Source: Lysobacterales bacterium (lineage in GTDB: Bacteria; Pseudomonadota; Gammaproteobacteria; Xanthomonadales; Xanthomonadaceae). From it: a DNA stretch of 64,000 nucleotides. Positions 58,050-64,000 of the stretch are shown in pieces. Under the pieces are notes generated by a model. That model did not search any database. It was not told the DNA's origin and saw only the letters and a list, made by a program, of their open reading frames with translations. The stretch is from positions 1 to 64,000 of the forward strand of contig JADCRD010000002.1 of the NCBI GenBank assembly GCA_014946745.1, in the 5' to 3' direction. Positions within the stretch are counted from its first letter, which is position 1, and each line of letters opens with the position of its first letter. The position numbers were made by a program, and so were the translations under genes.

Positions 58050-59300
58050 CTACAAGCCACGCTCATTGCCAGCGCCCACCTCGACCGGCAGGCGCTGCCG
58101 CGCGGGCAGCGCTGGCGCGCAGCGCGCGAATCCAAGGGCAAGCGTGGCGCCCGGCGCCAGCCAGGGCGGCTGCCTGGCCTGCAGCGCCGCGCTGCCCGGC
58201 GCGAACGCATAGTCGCCGACGCCTTCCACGACGCCACAGTGCGCAGGCAGCGCGATCTGCGCCGGTGCCTGGGCGTCGATCTCGCCGGCATTGCGCAGCA
58301 GCAGATCCTGCAGGCCCGCGCCGCGAGCGACCGCCTGCAGCTCGATGCGCGCCGGCGGCACGGCGCCACGCATCACCGCCGCCAGCGTGGCCGGCGCCCA
58401 GCTGCGCCGATCGCCCTCCACCGGCAAGCGGAACCACAGCAGGCCCTGCAGCTGCGGCAGTTCCGCGGCCTGCAGGGCGCGCACGATCGCGGCGACCTCG
58501 GCCGGATCGGCGTGCCGCGCCTGCGCGCGCGCGCCGCTGCGATCGAACGCACCCTCGGCATCGACCGCGGCGGGCCTGCCCTCACGGCCAAGCTGCACGC
58601 GCAGCGCGTAGGTCGGCAGAGCGATGCGGAAGGGCCGCGACGCGTGCGCCTGCCAGGCGCGCGCCCAGCGCAGGCTGGACTCCAGATCGACGAGCGCGCT
58701 GCGCCAGGCTTCCACCGCATGCACCTGCAGCACGGTCTCGTCGGCGACTTCGCGCACGCGGGCCAGCCCCTCAGGCGCCTCCAGCCAGCTGGGCAGCGCG
58801 GTCACCGACAGCGCGAGCCCGCCCGGCAGCGCCGCGCGAAACGTCTGCAGCCACTCGGCGTAAGCGGCCAGCGCGGCACCCGCGCAGTCGTGGTCGACCT
58901 CGACGCCTACGACCTGCAACCCGTGTGTGCGCCAGTGCTGCGCGGTCTCGCCCATGCGCTGCGCAAGCGACTCCGCCGAGGCACGCGGCCGACTGCCCTC
59001 GATGCGCAGCACCAGCCGCAGCGGCAGCCCGCGCTCGCGCAGCGCGGCGCGGTCCGGCGCCAGCGTGATGCGCTCATCGCCAATCTGCTGCAGCACCAGC
59101 ACGCGCAGGCCGCTGAAGTCCGCGCTGCGCTCGCGCACCGCCGCGGCGACGGCGGGCGTCCACGTGCGCTGCCAGACGTAGGCCTCCTGCGCGATCGGCG
59201 TGCGGGATTCCGGCGCCTGCGCAGGCGCGCAGGCGGCGAGCAGCAGCAGGATCAGAACAGTCGTGGCCCAGGGCGCAGTCTGAGCGGCAGGCGCATCCAC
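58050..59300 (-). CDS. DUF3142 lipoprotein
   Basis: 416 residues starting with GTG at 59300, immediately after the TGA of the acetyltransferase gene, so translation is coupled. The lipobox is LLLLAAC (cleavage before that Cys). The sequence AYVWQRTWTPAVAAAVRERS, then GLQVVGVEVDHDCAGAALA and LQGLLWFRLPVEGDRRSW, matches the DUF3142 family. The role of DUF3142 is unknown to me. It is predicted to be membrane-attached, facing the periplasm. Confidence 0.85.
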   Translation of the reverse strand: MDAPAAQTAPWATTVLILLLLAACAPAQAPESRTPIAQEAYVWQRTWTPAVAAAVRERSADFSGLRVLVLQQIGDERITLAPDRAALRERGLPLRLVLRIEGSRPRASAESLAQRMGETAQHWRTHGLQVVGVEVDHDCAGAALAAYAEWLQTFRAALPGGLALSVTALPSWLEAPEGLARVREVADETVLQVHAVEAWRSALVDLESSLRWARAWQAHASRPFRIALPTYALRVQLGREGRPAAVDAEGAFDRSGARAQARHADPAEVAAIVRALQAAELPQLQGLLWFRLPVEGDRRSWAPATLAAVMRGAVPPARIELQAVARGAGLQDLLLRNAGEIDAQAPAQIALPAHCGVVEGVGDYAFAPGSAALQARQPPWLAPGATLALGFARCAPALPARQRLPVEVGAGNERGL

Positions 59301-59885
59301 TCAGCGCGCGTCCCACCAGGGCCAGGCGACGACCGACCAGTCCTCGTGGGCATCGGCATAGCGGCCGACCTCGATAAAGCCGATGCGCTCATGCGCGCGT
59401 CGTGAGACGACATTGCGCAGGGCGATTTCGGTGAGGCAGAGCTCCACCTCAGGCCCCGCGGCATCGCGGCTACAGGCGTACAGTGCGCCAATCAGACCGC
59501 GGCCGCGCCAGGCGTGGTCGACGCAGACCTGACCGCCAACCACGTAGCTGAAATCGCCCAGTCGCCGACCGCGCCAGTGCATGCGTTCGAATTGCTCGAA
59601 CATGGGTTGCAGCGCCGGCAGCCACTCGGCCATCGATGGCCGCATCGACAGGCTGTAGCCGACCACGCGGCCTTCCGCGAGCGCGATCGCCTGCGGCGAC
59701 TGCAGGGCCATGCGGCTGAGCAGGGGCAGGTCGTGCTCGACGTAGACGAAGCCGTCCTGGGCCTGTTCGGCCTCACTCAGGCGATGCCGCAGATTGCGTC
59801 GCTGCAGGGCAAGGATGCCCTCGAAGTGGGCGGCCTCGCGGGCCAGGGTCAGCAGCGGCTCGGCGGCGTTGGCGGCGGTGTTCAT
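59301..59885 (-). CDS. GNAT family N-acetyltransferase
   Basis: 194 residues from the ATG at 59885; a longer frame to 60041 lacks support. The acetyl-CoA loop region is VCVDHAWRGRGLIGALYACS, with LCLTEIALRNVVSRRAHERI and GFIEVGRYADA at the C-terminus. The acceptor is unknown. It is the first gene of an apparent run with the DUF3142 and helical-repeat genes. Confidence 0.82.
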   Translation of the reverse strand: MNTAANAAEPLLTLAREAAHFEGILALQRRNLRHRLSEAEQAQDGFVYVEHDLPLLSRMALQSPQAIALAEGRVVGYSLSMRPSMAEWLPALQPMFEQFERMHWRGRRLGDFSYVVGGQVCVDHAWRGRGLIGALYACSRDAAGPEVELCLTEIALRNVVSRRAHERIGFIEVGRYADAHEDWSVVAWPWWDAR

Positions 59886-59990
59886 GGGGCCGCATCCTGC
59901 CAGCCCGCGGCGACCGCGCAAAGCCGTCGCCGCGGTGGCGGATGCAGAGCGGCCGGACGGATCGAATCGATCCGGATGTCCTGCGGGAGG

Positions 59991-60057
59991 GCGAGTCCGG
60001 CGCGGGTCCGGACTCGCTTCCCATGGGTCAAGCACGTGCACGCTGGATCCGCGAGCG
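59991..60057. repeat. Hairpin and palindromic repeat copy
   Basis: Perfect 10-bp hairpin GCGAGTCCGG/CCGGACTCGC (loop CGCGGGT), then TCAAGCACGTGCACGCTGGATC. The parts match the copy at 55596-55653. It lies between the TonB-dependent receptor stop (60103) and the GNAT start, and may act as a terminator for the receptor. Confidence 0.65.
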
Positions 60058-60102
60058 CTGCCTCGCCCGGGGCGCGGCAGCGCTGCGGTCCTTGGGCTTG
60101 CC

Positions 60103-62715
60103 TCAGAACTTCCAGCCCATGCGCACGTAGTAGAAGCCGCCGTTGAAGCCGTACGGCGTCAGCGGCGGGAACTTCGCGCCGACCACGTCTTCGCCGTAGG
60201 GGTTCAGCTCGGGCTCCTTGTCGAACAGGTTCTGCGCGCCCAGGTTGACGAACAGGCCACTGTCGAACTTGTAGCCGACTTCCGCATCCACCAGCAGGGC
60301 AGCGTCGCCATAGATCGGCAGGCAGTCCGGCCCGACCACGCAGCCGCTGTCGACGTGGTCCTCGTAGAAGCTGCCGTAGTAGTTGAGGCGGGTCATCAGA
60401 TGCCAGCGCTCGCGCTGGTGGTTGATGCTGAAGGTGCCCTTGCTGCGCGGCAGCGCGTCTTCAAGGATCTGCACGCGCGCCTCGCCAATGATGTTCGGCG
60501 AGAAGTCGGTGACCTTGGTGCGATTCCAGTTCATCGCCAGCGAGTAGGTGGTGTCGCCGCCGAAGTGGTCGCTCTCGTAGCTGCCCACCAGGTCGATACC
60601 GTCGGTCTCGGTGTCGAAATCGTTGATGAAGAAGCGCACGCTCGACAGGCTGATCGCCTCCTGCACGCCCTGCGCCACCAGCGCTGCGCGATCGGCATCG
60701 CTGAGGCTGAAGTTCTGGCTCTGGGCGATGCGGTCTTCGACGTCGATGCGGTAGTAGTCGGCCGTGAACAGCCACGCGTCGAGGCTCAGCACCGCACCAA
60801 AGGAGACGTTGAACGATTCCTCCGGCTGCAGCGGCTGGCCGCCGAAACGGCGCGCGATCGGGTTGGTCGGCGGCAGGGTCGCGGTGTCGCGCAGCTCACC
60901 CGCGATGAACTGGGTCGTCACCGCACGCACATTGCTCTGGCCCGGCGTCGGCGCACGGAAGCCCGTGCTGACCGCACCGCGCAGGGCGAGTGCATCGGTG
61001 GCCTGGAAGCGGCCGGTGAGCTTCCAGTTGGTGGTGGTGCCGAAGTCCTCGAAGTCCTCGAAGCGCAGGGCAGTGGCCAGCAGCAGGCGCTCGGTCAGAT
61101 CGCCTTCGAGATCGACGTAGGCCGCGTAGTTGCTGCGGCTCCAGGTGCCGGCGTCACGCGGGCTGAAGCCCGGGAAGCCGTTGGAGCCGATCAGGAAGCC
61201 CTGCGAGGCCAGCGGCCCGATCTCGAAGCTGGCCTGATCGCCATTGAAGGCCTCGAACTGCTCCTCGCGCCACTCCAGACCGCCCGCCACGCTCAGACCG
61301 TACTGGGTCCACGAGGCATCGACCACCTTGACGAGGTCCAGGTTGAAGTTGGTTTCGGTCTGCTGGTAGCCGCCCGGATTGAAGCGGTTGCCTGCGGGCT
61401 GGTTCGGCCCCAGCGAGGCGTTGACGGTGTTGTAGATGTAGAAGTCGGCTTCGCTGCGACCCTGCGACGCGCTCAGATCCCAGCGCAGGCCGTTGGCGGT
61501 AGTGCCGCGCACGCCGCTGACCAGCGCGCCGTCGCGCACCACGCCGCCGAAGCGCGGCGTAAAGCCACCCGGGAAATCGCGGAAGAAGGTGTAGCAGTTG
61601 CGCGGCAGCGCAGTGACCTGGGCATTAACCGCACTGAAGGGCCGCAGATTGCCCGCCGCGTCACGCAGGGCAATCGTCGGGCAGGCCGCACCGCCGAGAT
61701 TGCCGATCAGCAGGGTCGATCCGCCGTCGCCGGAGAACACGCCAGCGCGCGAGGTCGGGTTGCGGTAGTAGAAGCCGCCGTCGATATCGCGCGAGGCGAC
61801 GTTGCCGAACAGATACCAGTCGAGGTCATCGTTCAGCTCAAGACCGAGGTTGGCGACCATCTTGAAGTCGCGATTCACCTTGGGGCTGCCCCAGATCTGC
61901 GCCGGATTAGGCACAAAGGTGTTGCCGCTGGCGGCGACCGCGGCGGCGTCGCCGCGCTGCACGCTGCGGCTGGTGGAATCGGCCTCGCGGTACTCGAAGC
62001 TCAGATTGGCAAAGCCCTGCGGCGAGAACGGCAGGCCGATGTTGCCGGCCACCTGGGCGGTGGTGCCATCGCCCTCGTAGTGCTGGCCGGTCATGACTTC
62101 CAGCGAGCCGCCTTCGCGGTCGGACTTCAGGTTGAAGTTGATGACGCCGGCGATGGCGTCCGAGCCGTACTGCGCGGCCGCGCCGTCACGCAGCACTTCG
62201 ACCTGCGAGAGCGCGATCGACGGAAACACCGAGAGATCCGGGCCCTGCGAGCCGTCCGAGAGACCGCTGCCGAGAAAGGTGATCACCGCCGAACGGTGCC
62301 GGCGCTTGCCGTTGACCAGCACCAGCGTGCTGTCCGGCGGCAGACCGCGCAGGTTGGCCGGGCGCACCAGGGTGGCGGCGTCGCTGATCGGCTGCTGGTT
62401 GACGTTGAGCGAGGGCACCACGGTGCGGATCTGATCCAGCACGTCGGTCAGGCCCTGGTTGTGGAATTCTTCGCCGCTGATGATGTCGACCGGCACCGGC
62501 GAGTTGGCCTCGCTGCGCGGCTGCTTGCGCGAGCCCAGCACCGAGATCACATCCAGCGCCTTGGCGTCTTCGGCTGCCGGCGCACTGTCCTGGGCGTGAG
62601 CGGTCGCTGCCGGCAGCAGGGTCGCTGCGCCCGCGATGCAGCCGCTCATCAGGGCGAGACGCAGCGCGCCCGCCAAACGATGGGCACGCGGCCCACGTCG
62701 ATACATGTTTTCCAT
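60103..62715 (-). CDS. TonB-dependent outer-membrane receptor
   Basis: 870 residues from the ATG at 62715, with GGGGAAC upstream; an in-frame ATG farther upstream would precede the signal peptide and is rejected. Signal peptide MSGCIAGAATLLPAATAHAQ. Plug: VISVLGSRKQPRSEANSPVP, VDIISGEEFHNQGLTDVLDQ, RGLPPDSTLVLVNGKRRHRS and QYGSDAIAGVINFNLK. The barrel ends with FYYVRMGWKF, so the last residue is Phe, a usual outer-membrane signal. Substrate unknown. It is followed by a hairpin. Confidence 0.93.
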   Translation of the reverse strand: MENMYRRGPRAHRLAGALRLALMSGCIAGAATLLPAATAHAQDSAPAAEDAKALDVISVLGSRKQPRSEANSPVPVDIISGEEFHNQGLTDVLDQIRTVVPSLNVNQQPISDAATLVRPANLRGLPPDSTLVLVNGKRRHRSAVITFLGSGLSDGSQGPDLSVFPSIALSQVEVLRDGAAAQYGSDAIAGVINFNLKSDREGGSLEVMTGQHYEGDGTTAQVAGNIGLPFSPQGFANLSFEYREADSTSRSVQRGDAAAVAASGNTFVPNPAQIWGSPKVNRDFKMVANLGLELNDDLDWYLFGNVASRDIDGGFYYRNPTSRAGVFSGDGGSTLLIGNLGGAACPTIALRDAAGNLRPFSAVNAQVTALPRNCYTFFRDFPGGFTPRFGGVVRDGALVSGVRGTTANGLRWDLSASQGRSEADFYIYNTVNASLGPNQPAGNRFNPGGYQQTETNFNLDLVKVVDASWTQYGLSVAGGLEWREEQFEAFNGDQASFEIGPLASQGFLIGSNGFPGFSPRDAGTWSRSNYAAYVDLEGDLTERLLLATALRFEDFEDFGTTTNWKLTGRFQATDALALRGAVSTGFRAPTPGQSNVRAVTTQFIAGELRDTATLPPTNPIARRFGGQPLQPEESFNVSFGAVLSLDAWLFTADYYRIDVEDRIAQSQNFSLSDADRAALVAQGVQEAISLSSVRFFINDFDTETDGIDLVGSYESDHFGGDTTYSLAMNWNRTKVTDFSPNIIGEARVQILEDALPRSKGTFSINHQRERWHLMTRLNYYGSFYEDHVDSGCVVGPDCLPIYGDAALLVDAEVGYKFDSGLFVNLGAQNLFDKEPELNPYGEDVVGAKFPPLTPYGFNGGFYYVRMGWKF

Positions 62716-63021
62716 CGGAGTTCCCCGCAGCTTGAGTGAGTGAAGCCTCCCCAGGCGAAGCACATCCACTGCGGCCGCTGCGGCCTGCGATACCCCCCGG
62801 CATCGCCCTCGCCAGCCCTGTTCCGGGCCTTGCAGCCTTCGCGTGATGCACTCGCTCGGATGCCACCGCAGCGATGGCTTCATGCCGCTGCGGTCGCCCT
62901 CGGGCGGCGTCATCACCGCGCGAGGGCGCGCCGAGTATGCCTATAGACATGCGTGATAGGGAACCGCCTCGCGAAGCACGCTGCCGGGACACGCACGGGC
63001 ACGACCGGCCCCACAAACGCA
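62716..63021. other. Gap between TonB-dependent receptor and E2 genes
   Basis: No gene seen. The E2 terminator lies at its right end. Confidence 0.5.
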
Positions 63022-63056
63022 CACGCCCGCACGGTCGGGGCGACCGTGCGGGCGTG
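63022..63056 (-). terminator. Terminator hairpin of the E2 gene
   Basis: A perfect 16-bp stem CACGCCCGCACGGTCG with its complement and loop GGG, 25 bases past the stop. On the minus strand only GTTTGTGG follows, so the T-run is weak. Confidence 0.75.
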
Positions 63057-63081
63057 CGGGCGCCGCTGCCAGCAGCGGCGT

Positions 63082-64000
63082 TTACAGCAGCAGGCGGCGG
63101 ATATCGCCCAGCTGCTTGGCGAAGAAGCTGGCAAAGCGCGCGGCTTCTGCGCCGTCGATGACGCGGTGGTCGTAGGAGAGCGACAGCGGCAGCATCAGCC
63201 TGGGCTCGAACTCGCGACCGTTCCACACCGGCCGCATCTCGCTCTTCGAGACGCCGAGAATGGCGACCTCGGGGGCGTTGATGATCGGCGTGAAGCTGGT
63301 GCCGCCGATGCCGCCCAGGCTGGAGATCGAGAAGCAGCCGCCCGACATGTCGGCCGGGCCGAGCTTCTTGTCGCGCGCCTTCTTCGAAATCTCGCCGAGT
63401 TCGGCCGCGAGCTGGAACAGGCCCTTGGTATCGGCGTCGCGGATCACCGGCACCACCAGGCCATCCGGCGTGTCGACCGCGATGCCGATGTGGAAGTACT
63501 TCTTGAACACCAGGTTCTCGCCGCTCTCATCCAGCGAGGCGTTGAAGCTGGGGAAGGCCTTCAGCGAGGCCACCGCCGCCTTGATCAGGAACACCAGCGG
63601 GGTGATCTTCTGGTTCGGGTTCTCCTCGCCCATCTTCTTGCGGAAAGCCTCCATCTCGCTGATGTCGGCCTGCTCGAACTGGGTGACGTGCGGGATCATC
63701 GCCCAGTTGCGCGCGAGGTTGGCGCCGGAGATCTTCTTAATGCGCGACAGCGGCTGGGTTTCCACCGCGCCGAACTTGGCGAAGTCGACCTTCGGCCAGG
63801 GCAGCAGGTTGAGGCCGTTGCCGCCGCCGCCCGCAGGGGCTGCAGCCGCGGGACGCGCCAGCGCCTGCTTGACGAAAGCGTTGACGTCCTCGCGGGTGAT
63901 CCGGCCCTTGCGGCCGCTGCCCGACACCTTGGCCAGATCGACGCCCAGCTCGCGTGCGTGCAGGCGCACGGCGGGGCTGGCGTGCGGCACGTTCTGCGGC
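63082..64000 (-). CDS. aceF: Dihydrolipoyllysine acetyltransferase E2 (5' end beyond window)
   Basis: About 306 codons of the 3' part; the lipoyl domains lie beyond the window edge. It contains the peripheral subunit-binding domain ([35 protein letters not shown]), a flexible linker rich in Ala/Pro/Gly, and the catalytic acyltransferase domain. The catalytic motif is [16 protein letters not shown] (HxxxDG), and [20 protein letters not shown] is typical of AceF. It makes acetyl-CoA in the pyruvate dehydrogenase complex. An E2 of another 2-oxo-acid complex is less likely but possible. Confidence 0.9.
   Translation of the reverse strand, partial: PQNVPHASPAVRLHARELGVDLAKVSGSGRKGRITREDVNAFVKQALARPAAAAPAGGGGNGLNLLPWPKVDFAKFGAVETQPLSRIKKISGANLARNWAMIPHVTQFEQADISEMEAFRKKMGEENPNQKITPLVFLIKAAVASLKAFPSFNASLDESGENLVFKKYFHIGIAVDTPDGLVVPVIRDADTKGLFQLAAELGEISKKARDKKLGPADMSGGCFSISSLGGIGGTSFTPIINAPEVAILGVSKSEMRPVWNGREFEPRLMLPLSLSYDHRVIDGAEAARFASFFAKQLGDIRRLLL

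Noticed and set aside
59794..62739. 981-codon plus-strand frame
   Set aside because: Antisense to the TonB-dependent receptor; typical of very high GC content.

Overview
The window is high-GC DNA that looks like chromosome of a gammaproteobacterium of the order Lysobacterales (Xanthomonadales). The supporting evidence is the hflKC, ubiB, groESL with CIRCE, DsbD and AceF-type genes, two large TonB-dependent receptors, repeated ECF-sigma plus Ser/Thr-kinase-TPR modules, and many signal-peptide proteins ending in a short F-x-x-G-F-E tail. No tRNA, rRNA, CRISPR array, transposase, phage or plasmid genes were seen.

Layout. 1-15.9 kb: the 5' part of a giant secreted protein with tandem DUF11-type repeats, a four-PAS/degenerate-GGDEF/EAL phosphodiesterase, a secreted Cys-pair repeat protein, a TonB-dependent receptor, an FAD amine oxidase and a small PH-like membrane protein. 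16-26.6 kb: two broken groEL fragments flank a MarR-acetyltransferase fusion gene. Next is a minus-strand run of ECF sigma, membrane Ser/Thr kinase, two small secreted Cys-rich proteins and a membrane-anchored CPVC thiol protein. Intact groES-groEL under a CIRCE operator and cutA follow. 27-37.9 kb: secreted endonuclease I, dsbD with a doubled N-terminal domain overlapping a TlpA-like gene, paiB, hflK-hflC and ubiB. 38-48.5 kb: two secreted GFE-tailed proteins (CSLREA/choice-of-anchor type and beta-propeller type), then a divergent ECF sigma gene with two tandem paralogous kinase-TPR genes. 48.5-64 kb: a small membrane protein, a fpr/S33-peptidase/natA/natB run, a divergent yadG-yadH-DUF3096 operon, a GNAT/DUF3142/TPR-like cluster, a second TonB-dependent receptor and the 3' part of the pyruvate dehydrogenase E2 gene.

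How the genes fit together. Envelope biology dominates: disulfide chemistry (DsbD, TlpA-like and CPVC proteins), membrane-protein quality control (HflKC), secreted proteins and envelope transport. Regulation is mainly by sigma factors coupled to membrane kinases. Intergenic DNA carries a recurrent repeat system: GGGATTN heptads, GGTGGGTC palindromes and 29-base boxes. The heptads often sit directly against start or stop codons.

Most interesting candidates: the sigma/kinase/Cys-rich-peptide/thiol-protein operon, the GFE C-terminal tail shared by four unrelated secreted proteins, the two groEL remnants near the intact gene, the doubled DsbD sensor domain and the heptad-bounded intergenic elements.
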